Shown here: one piece after another, positions 47,901 to 58,018 of the stretch
Position numbering within the stretch: position 1 is the first letter of the stretch
Layout of the letters: each line of letters starts with the position of its first letter
Origin: Metridium senile
Lineage: Eukaryota; Cnidaria; Anthozoa; Actiniaria; Metridiidae
Reading direction: 5' to 3'
DNA: 64,000 nucleotides
Assembly (NCBI GenBank): GCA_949775045.1
Contig: OX459099.1
Coordinates: 20,444,644-20,508,643, forward strand
Position numbers and translations under genes: made by a program
Notes under the pieces: generated by a model
What the model saw: the letters and a program-made list of their open reading frames with translations, nothing else
What the model was told of the DNA's origin: nothing
The model's database searches: none

Positions 47901-50900
47901 ATAACAGCCATAAATCACTCAAAATTGAAGGAAATGGCCTGAAACTTCACAGGAATGCAAAGGAAAAAAACACACAAGTAGACATGTTTATTTTTATTGC
48001 ATTTTAAATATTTCGTCATATTGCTAAAAAACGTACAAATGCATAGCTTGGGCTACCTGTGATGACATTGACTAAATAGAGACTGTAAGTTAAGGTAGTT
48101 ACATTGTATTTTTTATTTGTTTTTACTTCATGGTTTTAGTGCTTTGCTCTATACTAATTTATTTTTTTAAATTTTTTTTAATAATTAGCATAACACAAGA
48201 TGACAATAGCCTGCAATGCCGGCGGTCTGCAGGGTTGCAGGGAAGAGAAAAGGAAAGACTGTGATCTTTTCCTTTTCCTTTTTCTTCTCTCCCTAATTAC
48301 GCAGACTGCCGGCAACTCAGGCAAAGATGACAAGCATGGAACAGTTCAATGTAAACTAAGAAATAATTATTATATTCACTGAAATAGTGTGTTATCTTTT
48401 CCTGCCATTCAACCTGAAAAAAAAAACCACAACATTTTAAACTATATCATCATTCAACTTAATTTACATTTTTAAGAAATATTTTATAAGTAATTTCTAA
48501 CACTCACATTAAGCTAAAGATGTAATCTTATATCCTTATTTTCAATCATATTTTGAAATAATGAATTTCAGTCAGTCAGTCAGATTTTTTCGTCCATTCG
48601 TTCGAATTCGTTCGTTCGTTCATCTCCATTCTTTCATTTATTTATTTATTCTTCCATTCATTCTTCATTCATTCATGTATCTACTTAGTCATTCATTTTT
48701 TTATTCATTTTTTCATTCATTCATTTTTTTAATTCATGTTTTCATTCATTTATTCATTCATTCATCCATCCATTCATCCATTCATTCATTCATTCATTCA
48801 TTCATTCATTCATCCCAGGAGGGAGGGGATGACTCCATTGTATTCAAATTAGCTTCTCCGTCTATGGACCACACAATTGTGACGTCACATGGATACGGCA
48901 GTGAATCTTGTCAGTTTAGTTCGAGGGAGCCATTTTGAAATTCAGAAAACGAGGTTAAAATGAGGTAAAACAGCACATTGTAAAGTAGCTAATACACAGT
49001 GAGTGTTCTTTTCTTATATATTTACTAGTTGAGCGCAACTGATTTCGAAATACCTTTATAGTTGACTGTTTTTTTTTCGTTACAACTTCTCGGGAAGGCT
49101 GCAGTTCGTAATCAATAATGGCCAACCTTCGTTTTTAATCATAGTGATTTCGTGGGTAAAACTTTATGGAGCATTTTGAAAATAGGAGGTTATATTCATT
49201 GTAAGTTTTATTCTAGTCAGTTCGATTTTGGTTTTAATTGGAGCTGTGGTTCTTCTTATCAATCGATTTTTGTGTAGTTTCTCACTCTTTTGAACGGTAA
49301 AGAACTTATCCTGTACATGATTTTCATAGGTTTTGATTTTTTTTTGTTTGTCTCTCACTATTTGCATCAAGTAACTTACACTTATTGCATAAACCTGCAG
49401 TAATATTGCTTTGTATACATTGAAATTGTTGATATATTTTTAAAAGTGAAATAAATTAATCCATTAATAAATTACTTGATCCATGAAATATTCAAATAAT
49501 TTGCTACTGTAGACTGTGTATAACATTCACTATTTAATACTGACTATGGTCACTGTCAAAGACAGTGTAAAGACTTATTGTTTTATTAATTTGTATCTGA
49601 TGTTTTGGTTGAATGACATCACAGGTAGCCCAAGCTATGCACTAGCTTCTACGTTTTTTAGCAATATGACGAAATATCTAAAATGCAATACAAATAGTGG
49701 TTTATGGCTGTTTTTCAGTGGGGAATAACAGCCATAAATCACTCAAAATTGAAGGAAATGGCCTGAAACTTCACAGGAATGCAAAGGAAAAAAACACACA
49801 AGTAGACATGTTTATTTTTATTGCATTTTAAATATTTCGTCATATTGCTAAAAAACGTACAAATGCATAGCTTGGGCTACCTGTGATGACATTGACTAAA
49901 TAGAGACTGTAAGTTAAGGTAGTTACATTGTATTTTTTATTTGTTTTTACTTCATGGTTTTAGTGCTTTGCTCTATACTAATTTATTTTTTTAAATTTCA
50001 TGTTGAAATTATGCTAAACTTATAATATGTTTCTGTACTGTATTATTTAGGTCATATACAAAACCAATAGAAGTACTACTATTGCTTTTTGAAATTGTGC
50101 TTGACATGTATATAACACCAAGAACTCCTTCGAAGCTGTTTGTATTCTGGCTTGTGTTGATGCATGACAGATAGCTATAATGCTTTGAGGGCTTTTACTG
50201 TTTAAAAAATACAAAGGCAGCTTTCAAAATAATAATAAATCTGAGCTAAAGGTGACTTTTATTTTTAATATTTATTGTGAGTTCATAATAAAAATACCTT
50301 TTGGTTTATAATAGCTATTTATTTTCAATTTTGACATTTAGATTCATTATTCATTTAAGGTACTTTGGTAACTTAGGTTGATACTTTGGTATTCAAAATA
50401 CATATTTAAATGATATTAAATTGCTCTCTCTACTATAAAAATCTCTAGTGGTTAAATGCTTGTTTGAAATTTGGCCAATCATTTTACTTTGAATTGGTCA
50501 TGTGGTACAAACAATTGTTATGCCAAATTTTCAAATATGTACATTTTAACCACTCCATGGATTTTAATAGTATATTTTCATGCATCTAGGAACAATAAAA
50601 CAATCCCCCAAATATCAATTGTTGTGCAAGTTGAATATCTTGAGAACACTACTTATGATAATTAGTAGTCTTGATAAATTGTGCTTCATTGATTGAAGAG
50701 AACTGCAAATTTACTTAATTTTGATGTTAAAACATAAATATATTGTCTGTCAATAAAATAATCATGTGTTATACCATTTTAGTTATGAATGGGAAACTGG
50801 TACTATCATGTTGCATTGTAAAACAAACAGCAGTTAAGGGCCGGGGCAGGGCCCAAACAAGTTTGATAGAGCAACAACACTATATTCATGAAATAAAATT

Positions 50901-51798
50901 GCAACTTCCTAATAATTATTATGTAGTTACTATTAGTCACTATCAAATTTATTTGATATTTCTGGTTGAATGATAGTCACTAAATAGAAACTGTTACTTA
51001 GTAACTTTTTTTTTGCTCTATAAAAACAAAATAGTTACTAAGCAATAATTTGTATTTCGTCACTATATTTATTCAGTATCATTAAACCAGAGTCAATAAA
51101 GGGCACAAGTTATGAAATCCAGCCACTTCAAAGAGGCTGACAAATGGCTGTGACCATATTTTTGTTTTGTGTTCTTTATTATGCTTGACTGACCTGACCA
51201 AACATACTTATTGGCTGATTGTCGGTAAGAATTATAATAATATAAACAAAAACCATACCTCATTAACCACTGTCCTTGTCTTGGACAGTGACTATTGGCC
51301 ACAAAATAAAAACTGTTACACATACAGTAACATAGTGTTTTTGCTCTAGTATGATTGGGGTCTTTGAGTTAACATACAGCTCATATGAGTTACGGGTATA
51401 TTCATAATGATAACATTGACCGTTTCTGCAAGTTTATATCCAGTAATTAGCATAACACAAGATGACAATAGCCTGCAATGCCGGCGGTCTGCAGGGTTGC
51501 AGGGAAGAGAAAAGGAAAGACTGTGATCTTTTCCTTTTCCTTTTTCTTCTCTCCCTAATTACGCAGACTGCCGGCAACTCAGGCAAAGATGACAAGCATG
51601 GAACAGTTCAATGTAAACTAAGAAATAATTATTATATTCAACCTGAAAAAAAAACCACAACATTTTAAACTATATCATCATTCAACTTAATTTACATTTT
51701 TAAGAAATATTTTATAAGTAATTTCTAACACTCACATTAAGCTAAAGATGTAATCTTATATCCTTATTTTCAATCATATTTTGAAATAATGAATTTCA
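44921..51798. repeat. 1,824-bp tandem array, two complete units and a third interrupted unit
   Basis: Units start with CAGTCAGTCAGTCAGATTTT at 44921, 46745 and 48569, exactly 1,824 bp apart, and differ by a few substitutions only (for example GATGACTCAATTG in unit 1 and GATGACTCCATTG in units 2 and 3). Unit 3 leaves the consensus at about 49998, contains 1.45 kb of other sequence, and resumes at about 51444-51798, with a 34-bp gap there relative to units 1 and 2. Each unit contains an ATTC-rich block, a GGAGGGAGGGGATGACTC motif, TGACGTCAC, a 250-bp imperfect palindrome ending in AGCTTGGGCTACCTGTGATG, and a GC-rich palindrome (GCCGGCGGTCTGCAGG..CTGCCGGC). Repeated short open frames are identical across units but have no recognisable protein. 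Confidence 0.95.
49998..51443. other. Unique sequence interrupting unit 3 of the tandem array
   Basis: AT-rich, without recognised genes. Its left edge joins TTTAAATTT and its right edge joins TAATTAGC of the unit. It could be an insertion or the ancestral segment deleted from units 1 and 2. Confidence 0.5.
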
Positions 51799-52180
51799 TG
51801 TTATAACTTACATTATTATTTATGTTATTATAAAATTATAAAATTGTATTATTATAATTCAGTAAGCTTTGATGTGAAAAATGGACAGCAGAAAGCTTCA
51901 CACTGCACTGTATCAAATTCTGCTAACAAAAATAATTGATTATGAAGACAAACAATTTATCAGTTCAAAACACACACACACATATAGGGATATGTTGGGC
52001 ATTTTGACTGGTGCATTATATAGTCTCAGAGCATTTTTACATAGCTATTTTAAAATACACATACATACGATCTTTAATAATTTAATGCAATTAGCTCATT
52101 GAATCAGCATAAACATTCATGCTAAGGTTCAAAAGCAATACAATTAAGCACTAAACTTCAATGGGAATACATTTACTAAC

Positions 52181-52314
52181 CTCCACAGTTGTTCGACTCG
52201 AGTAGTGGATTCCTTGTAGTTCGTGAGATCAGCCTTCAAATCGATTGATAAGACCAACCACAAAGCCAAACGGACAGAAACTTTACAGATCCGAAGATTA
52301 TCATGTGCTTGCAT
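52181..52314 (-). CDS. Candidate first coding exon of an unknown gene
   Basis: The minus strand reads MQAHDNLRICKVSVRLALWL, then a hydrophobic LVLSI and a polar tail ending ESTTRVEQLW, followed by a good donor (AG|GTTAGTAAAT at 52181/52180). The ATG is at 52314-52312; the same frame is open upstream to a stop about 40 bases further. The hydrophobic stretch could be a signal peptide or anchor. A promoter-like CRE/YY1 cluster lies upstream (52590-52625). No downstream exon was identified, so this is tentative. Confidence 0.3.
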
Positions 52315-52584
52315 AAACCTCCTATTCTTGATTAAAAATACTGATCCATTGTGCTTTTACGTTCGTGTACTTGTAAATAAAATGCATATCAACAGCACTT
52401 CACCGACATCACAGTTCATCACGAAACTGGCTAGAAAAGCAGTATTTCCATCAAATCTGATCAAATAATTTACTATAGTGAAGTATTGGATACTATCAAA
52501 TATCAAAAAACTCTAACTAGTAAAAAAATGTTTAGCAATGCGAAGAAAATCGAATGTTTTTGTTGTAACAGCCGAGCTCAACAG

Positions 52585-52625
52585 TCGTTGCCATTTTGAA
52601 TCGAGACGTAAAAGGTCATGACGTC
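52585..52625 (-). promoter_or_regulatory. CRE and YY1-like motifs, minus orientation
   Basis: On the minus strand TGACGTCATGACC is followed about 25 bp later by TTCAAAATGGCAACG, a CRE palindrome and a YY1/initiator-like motif. The order resembles a CpG-poor animal promoter. It is near the candidate exon at 52181-52314. Confidence 0.4.
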
Positions 52626-52679
52626 ACAATTGAGTGATCCCTCAACACGGCTTTTCCCTGGAGTCACCCCCTCCCTCCT

Positions 52680-52808
52680 GATTCATCCATCCATCCATCC
52701 ATCCATTCATTCATTCATCCATTCATTCATTCATCCATCCATCCATCCATTCATTCATTCATTCATTCATTCATCCATTCATTCATTCATTCATTCATTC
52801 ATTCATCT
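52680..52808. repeat. (ATTC/ATCC)n microsatellite
   Basis: CATC and ATTC tetranucleotide repeats next to the inverted copy of the CTCCCTCCTG motif found at the left of the tandem array. Confidence 0.9.
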
Positions 52809-53205
52809 ATCTACTGCATGTTCATCTTCAACGAAAGCAGGTTTTTTGGTAGCAGGTGATTATTATTATTAATTAAAGAAATTCGATAAACCAACCACAT
52901 GAATAACCACGTTTTTTTACACGAATTTATTATATAAATAACACACATGGTTCACGTTTAGAACAATATTAACATTTTTACTTAATGACTTCATTCGAGG
53001 CCACAAAAACAAATTATCCAATCATTGTACATGCATCAGAATTTCGATTGGCAGTCTAAGAACAATGCATTTTGAGTACGGCAGACATCTTGAAATGTGA
53101 CATTACATCAGCAAGGCACCTTGCAAATTTCTTCTAAGACCACAACATGGCGACTCGATGCTAACTTTTCAAGATGGCGTCCCTAATTGTTCGTCTAAAC
53201 AAATA

Positions 53206-53498
53206 CACCTATTTCAATAATCGGTGTCGCAATCAAAGCTACAGTCCACACTTTGAAGCCTGCAAAGAATGTCGATATTTCTTCTCTTGTTATCGATTTA
53301 TTCATAGCATATTTTGGTTGTACGTCTTTGTGTTATATGAACATAACAAGCTGTTGCAGTCGGGTAGATGATGAAACAAATATTTCTTGAAAAATGCGTA
53401 ATATAAATCACAAATGATGTTCATATCACCGACATCCTTTGCAGGCTTCAGAGTGTGGACTGTAGATTTGATTATGACAACGATTATTAAAATAGATG
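53206..53498. mobile_element. TA-flanked MITE, family CACCTATTTCAAAAATCGTTG, copy 4
   Basis: CACCTATTTCAATAATCGGT to AACGATTATTAAAATAGATG with TA at both sides; internal TTCATAGCATATTTTGGTTG as in copy 3. It follows two ATGGCG motifs (CAACATGGCGACTCG, CAAGATGGCGTCCC) at 53150-53181. Confidence 0.75.
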
Positions 53499-53578
53499 TA
53501 TAGCGATGTTCACGCTGACGTCACCTATTGATATTCATGTGCAACCAGATATCTATTGGCTGCTAAAGCCAAACGTCA

Positions 53579-53911
53579 ACCAGATGATCTCGTTCCGAAG
53601 CGCGCATAGGATTGTTTGTCAAAACGAGCAGTTCCAAAATGGCGCCTCGAGACAAAAGCAATTTCGGTTACTTTTTGGCATTTGCCTTTTGTTTTTATTC
53701 TTTTTTATCCCTGATAGAGCAGCAGTGAACCTTTATTGTCCAAGTATCATACAACGCTTTCATGTAAAGTTATTTCAAGGATGTATTTATCGAGGGTTAA
53801 CACGGGAAACAACTCTCTCGAACGACGCCATCTTGGAACTGTTGGCGATGCGACAGCGGAAATGCTTCGGATTGGCTTATACTAGCCGTAAGTACGCGCG
53901 CGAAATCACCT
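53579..53911. repeat. MITE-like repeat GATTGTTTGTCAAAACRA, copy 3
   Basis: The most complete copy: ends CCAGATGATCTCGTTC and GCGCGCGAAATCACCTGG are imperfect inverted repeats. Contains GGATTGTTTGTCAAAACGAG, CAAAATGGCGCCTCGAG and ACGCCATCTTGGAACTG. Confidence 0.7.
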
Positions 53912-54039
53912 GGAAGGCTTGTTGCTATTTGTAGTTATATCTTTGGATTTAAAACTTTTTTAATTTAAAACAATATATATTCACACTATAGATAGGATAA
54001 TGGATGTTATCAAAAACATTACTTTAAAAATATAACTTT

Positions 54040-54305
54040 TCAATTCAGTCCTAACTTTTCAATTCAGTCCTAACTTTTCAAGCGCAAACATGGAGACTGG
54101 TAACTGAGACTCTAGGTACCCAGTGCTTCCTTTTCAATCGCAAACATGGAGACTGGTAACAGACACTCTATAGACCCAGTCCTTACTTGTCAATCGCAAA
54201 CATGGAGACTGGTAACTGACACTCTAGAACCAGTCCTAACTTTTCAATCGCAAACATGGAGATTGGTAACTGACACTCTAGACCCAGTCCTAACTTTTCA
54301 AGTGC
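54040..54305. repeat. ~60-bp minisatellite, about 4.5 copies
   Basis: Units share CAATCGCAAACATGGAGACT, GGTAACTGACACTCTAGA and CCAGTCCTAACTTTTCAA. Located just beyond the 3' end of the exonuclease-like gene. Confidence 0.9.
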
Positions 54306-54405
54306 AAACGTACGCGTGAAGGCTGATAAATGCCTTTAAGTCTTATGCAGTCTTCACTTAATGTTCAGCCAGAATAGAAGTCTATTTTTCTCTCTCAGTC
54401 TCTCC

Positions 54406-55653
54406 TCATCTCATTAGCATCCTCTGATGGCAGCTAGGCGGTATATAGTCGACATCAATAGGTTCTAACCGAACCAATGTCTTAAATACTTCCATAGTGT
54501 AAAAGGCATCGTTGCCCGCATTGTTCAAAACCTGAGATACGTCAACGTCGATGTTTTCGTTGCTGTCCAGCGGTATGTCAAAATCTTCCATTATCCTACA
54601 CAAGTCTCTCTGCGCATGCTCTCCTACGAAGGGGCACACTGCTGTGTGAAGTAACTTCGTGTCTACGACTTCAACCCCGTGTAAGTTTATTCCTCGTTGT
54701 TCAAGATATTCCTCCAGGTTTTCAGCTGCGTGCGCTGCTATGTAACTCGCTCGGCCTACAACTTGTTCAATGACTTTCTTTGCTGCTGTCATCGTAATTT
54801 CCTCGGTTTTTCCAAAACGGAATTTATCTCGATTATCAGGCATAAGCTGCTCGTTTTTTAAGTGTTTATTGTCAATGATGACGTAATGCTTGCGCTTGAG
54901 AATGTAGTCCGTTTCTATGGAATCCATGCGAAAGAGGGAGTACCCAATTTCGAGGATTTCTTCCGGGTTGTTTTCAAAAACTTCCAGATCCATTGCAAGG
55001 ATAACGCAAGGTTTTTCAGTGAGATTTTTACGAATTTGGTCGAGAAGTCGGATTCCTCTCACGTTTCTCTGAAAGAGGATTTCTTCGTTTTTTCTTTTCA
55101 AATTCTCTAAGCATCGACTGAAATCTCCTTCTGTAGCAAACATGTGTTTTCTACAGGGTAGTTTTCGTGTTGAGAGCCGCACTGGGGGAATATGGGGAAG
55201 CTTAGTATCCACACAACGCTGAAGTTTTGACTTAATCTTTAAGTAAACAACATAGTCAACGAAGAGTTTAGCTCTGTCGTTGCAGTCGAACGCTGTCACA
55301 AAGCAAACTTCTTTCAAATGTCTTTTGTAGACGCGTTTGAAGAACTTCGCCACCTCCGCGCTTTCATCTGCACTCTTCTCCGTGCAAAACATCATCCAAC
55401 AATCCCGTATCTTGCAGTAATCGTACAGATATTCAGGGCATTCACCGCTGCAAGGAAGGCTAAAACTCATAGCCATTTCGTTATCACGATCGAAGTTTTC
55501 TTGATAAGTTATCAACTTGACGCCACAAAGTCGTCGGAGTCGAGCTCGGAGTCCAGAAAACGCAGGTTTAGCATCGTTGAATTGAAATGACTTTCGCCTG
55601 TCGAAGGAGTACTGTGAATCGATGTCACTCAAACATAGATCGGAGAATGACTT
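54406..55653 (-). CDS. GFD2/YDR514C-type DEDDh exonuclease-like protein, 3'-terminal exon
   Basis: The exon runs from a splice acceptor (TTATTCAACAG|AAG) at 55654/55653 to TGA at 54406-54408. The frame is open from Lys (AAG 55653) without an ATG near its start, so a 5' exon is required; 57340-57369 is a candidate. Counting from the codon at 55632, the ribonuclease-H-like domain is at about 208-390: ILAMDLEVFE with Asp215/Glu217 (D-x-E), HYVIIDNKHL, PDNRDKFRFGKTEEIT (265-280), YIAAHAAENLEEYL, VVDTKLL, and NNAGNDAFYT (370-379). The PDNRDKF-FG block is characteristic of GFD2/YDR514C-like exonuclease domains. In the last motif the catalytic His of HNAGND is Asn370, and the middle Asp is not found. 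The N-terminal 200 residues are not recognised. Probably a nucleic-acid-binding or inactive relative; activity is unknown. Confidence 0.8.
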   Translation of the reverse strand, partial: KSFSDLCLSDIDSQYSFDRRKSFQFNDAKPAFSGLRARLRRLCGVKLITYQENFDRDNEMAMSFSLPCSGECPEYLYDYCKIRDCWMMFCTEKSADESAEVAKFFKRVYKRHLKEVCFVTAFDCNDRAKLFVDYVVYLKIKSKLQRCVDTKLPHIPPVRLSTRKLPCRKHMFATEGDFSRCLENLKRKNEEILFQRNVRGIRLLDQIRKNLTEKPCVILAMDLEVFENNPEEILEIGYSLFRMDSIETDYILKRKHYVIIDNKHLKNEQLMPDNRDKFRFGKTEEITMTAAKKVIEQVVGRASYIAAHAAENLEEYLEQRGINLHGVEVVDTKLLHTAVCPFVGEHAQRDLCRIMEDFDIPLDSNENIDVDVSQVLNNAGNDAFYTMEVFKTLVRLEPIDVDYIPPSCHQRMLMR

Positions 55654-56350
55654 CTGTTGAATAAAAAAATGAATTCTAATTAGTTAGTTATTTTAATAGG
55701 GTACTCGAGACACCAAATACAGACAAATGATGTGTATTTCAGGTGTTAAGGCAGGTGCCAATGGAATTAATGCAATGTAACTTATACTAAACACGTCACA
55801 TCACCACGAAACTAATTCCGCAAATCCGTCGCGTGCAAAACCGCTTTACGAAAACTTAAAACGAAGTCTAAAACAACAGAACAAAAGGCGGTCAAATCTT
55901 CTAAAAACTGAAATTATTTTTAATTTATAAATTTAGAGGTATATAATGATTTTTACAAGTTGGATAACTGAGAATTGATCAAGTTGTATGCGAGTTGTAT
56001 ATAATAGTGAAAATATTTAATAGTCTAAGCATAGTTAATATGGTCTAAGTGACGATGTAATCTCAGGCAGTGATAATAATGGATTAATGTATTACAAATG
56101 GTTTGCTGTTTATAACTATTAAATGGCTCAAATATTCTTAAATAACAATTAGTTAATAACTTCAAAGATGTAGTGCATTTTGTAATTAAAATAACCATTT
56201 TTACACTAAAGGATGGACTATTAGCACGTAAATTTGTTCTTCTATGTGATTTTTTTTTGTCTCACATTATGTTTTCACACAACGCGACTTGTCCGTCATG
56301 AGACGATGTTTCCGCGACACATTCTCAGTGTGAAAACAGCCACTATGATA

Positions 56351-56645
56351 CACCTATTTTAATAATTGTTGTCGCAGTCGAAGGTACAATCTACACTCTG
56401 AAGCCTGCAAAGAATATCGGTAACATGAACTTAAAATCGGTTGGTTTATTACTCGTTTTTTCAACAAATAGTTTTTTTCATCATCTACTACTGCAACTGC
56501 TATAGTTGATGGTCATATAACACAAGCACGCACAAGCAAAAATATGCTTTGAATAAATCGAGAAGAGAAAAAACTACCGACATCCTTTGCATGCTTCTGA
56601 GTGTGGACTGTAGCTTGAATTGCGACAACGATTTTTGAATAAGAT
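56351..56645. mobile_element. TA-flanked MITE, family CACCTATTTCAAAAATCGTTG, copy 5
   Basis: CACCTATTTTAATAATTGTT at the left, CAACGATTTTTGAATAAGATG at the right, with the AGTGTGGACTGTAGCTTGAA block. Confidence 0.7.
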
Positions 56646-57307
56646 GTCAGTACAAAATAGGAAAATTAATTGTCAGCAATTTTTTTACATCAGTCAGTTA
56701 CACTTTTTCATATTGTCAGTCTCAAAATCTTTCAGGAATAAAAGCCAGTAAACATCATATGATTTGTCTGCAAAAACGAATACAGTCAAAGAGAATAAAT
56801 GTTTTTTCCTGCACACCGAGTTAATGGTTGTTCCGTGACAACAAAGGATTATGGGTAGGCCACTATATTAGCACGATTGACGTTTCCCGTTAACGTCAAA
56901 CCGCGGTTTGCGATAGCCGTCTGACGTTCGACGTATCACGGTATGGCTAATTTGCGTAAGGCAATGGACTTCTCGGTCGAAAATCATGTGTTTTTAATGG
57001 GAAATAATTTTGTCGACTATACTATAAAACAAAAAAATATGTTGACCCCAAAAATCTAACATTTACAGCAAAGGCAATAGCCAGCCAATCAGAGCGCGCG
57101 TAATATCTCAAATATCCATAATATCCCAACAATAACCTCTATGTTCTTGATGAAACAATAATTGAAAGCACATCGTTTTTTATGTCTCCATATCAATTTC
57201 TCAATAACGTTCAATCGTGAACCGTGATAATTTAATAATTATCGATTATATTATCATCATTATTATTTTTTGTAATTCTTCATTCGAAAACACATCCGGG
57301 AATTCAG

Positions 57308-57320
57308 TGACGTCACTTCC
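57308..57320. promoter_or_regulatory. CRE-like palindrome
   Basis: AGTGACGTCACTTCCG: a perfect TGACGTCA CRE with an adjacent ETS-like CTTCC, in a locally GC-rich stretch (ACGCGCGCGCGTCGGCC at 57350-57366). Together with GCCATCTTTGC (YY1-like) it marks a probable promoter, possibly bidirectional. Confidence 0.5.
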
Positions 57321-57339
57321 GATGCTTTCCCGCTCTTAC

Positions 57340-57369
57340 ATAAATTCTCAACGCGCGCGCGTCGGCCAT
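57340..57369 (-). CDS. Candidate first coding exon of the exonuclease-like gene
   Basis: The minus strand reads AAGATGGCCGACG with ATG at 57369-57367, ten codons (MADARALRIY), then donor GTAAGAGC. It ends in phase 0, which fits the frame of the exon that begins at 55653 (AAG..). The joined protein would be about 425 residues. AAGATGGCCG is a YY1-type start context. This link rests on phase and motif only. Confidence 0.4.
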
Positions 57370-57610
57370 CTTTGCAAGACTTCAAAGTCAATTCAGAAAT
57401 TGTTGAAAAACTAAAGCAAAGAACACTCACAGTAAAATATTACGGCTTTTTGACATTAACAGGCGATTGCTCAAGACATTTAGTAACTGAAATCCTGAAA
57501 AGAAAGCAGTTTTCAAATGTGGAAACACAAATGTCGACGAAGATGTTTGTTTACTATGGAGAAATTTAAATGTAAGAAACTTTAAGGATTTCGTTGGATA
57601 ACTATTGCAG

Positions 57611-57731
57611 AAAAATGTCTACAGAAATGTCAACAAGCTCTTGGCTGTTTCAGCGGTTGAAAGACATGTTTATCAAGCTCGAACGAATCGAAATGAAGAA
57701 GAATTTCAGCTCCGACTTATGTCGCGAAAAG
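57611..57731 (+). CDS. Candidate exon, unknown gene
   Basis: Bounded by an acceptor (TATTGCAG|AAAAATG) and a strong donor (AAAAG|GTAAGAC), downstream of the CRE-bearing promoter. Two frames are open: one with an ATG at 57615 (MSTEMSTSSWLFQRLKDM..), and one continuous with the end of the preceding putative exon (..LLWRNLN, donor at 57571) giving KNVYRNVNKLLAVSAVERHV.. The second has a more protein-like composition but no start codon. I do not recognise either. Confidence 0.3.
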
Positions 57732-58018
57732 GTAAGACATTTAGTTTCATTTTATATGCAAAATAATAAAGTATGTACAGGAGCGGGCAGTTTTTCACTG
57801 GGAATAGAATATTACTGTTCAATTAATGAAAGAAAGTTGACTAATTGCAATAATTATATTCAATATCTTTTAGCTATTGTTTGAGCTTTGAGTGTCGCTC
57901 TGTAATATGTATTTGATTTGAGAAGATATAAAAATTTGAACATACACAAACTCAAGCCAATGCTTCATAATATGCAAATACATGTAGTAAAGACTGCCCT
58001 TTCATCCATAGTCCAGTC

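Larger units (their letters stand above)
55654..57339. other. Putative intron with one MITE
   Basis: AT-rich; contains a TA-flanked MITE (56351-56645) and, at 57116-57160, a piece of the CCATAAT..CAATAACCTCTATG repeat. Nothing else recognised. Confidence 0.4.

Noticed and set aside
44868..49370. Identical small frames repeated every 1,824 bp
   Set aside because: Identity reflects the recent tandem duplication at DNA level; the frames run through ATTC repeats or AT-rich sequence and show no family features.
55630..55632. Translation start of the exonuclease-like protein at 55632
   Set aside because: The codon there is TTG, not ATG; the frame continues upstream to a splice acceptor at 55654, so the start must be in an upstream exon.
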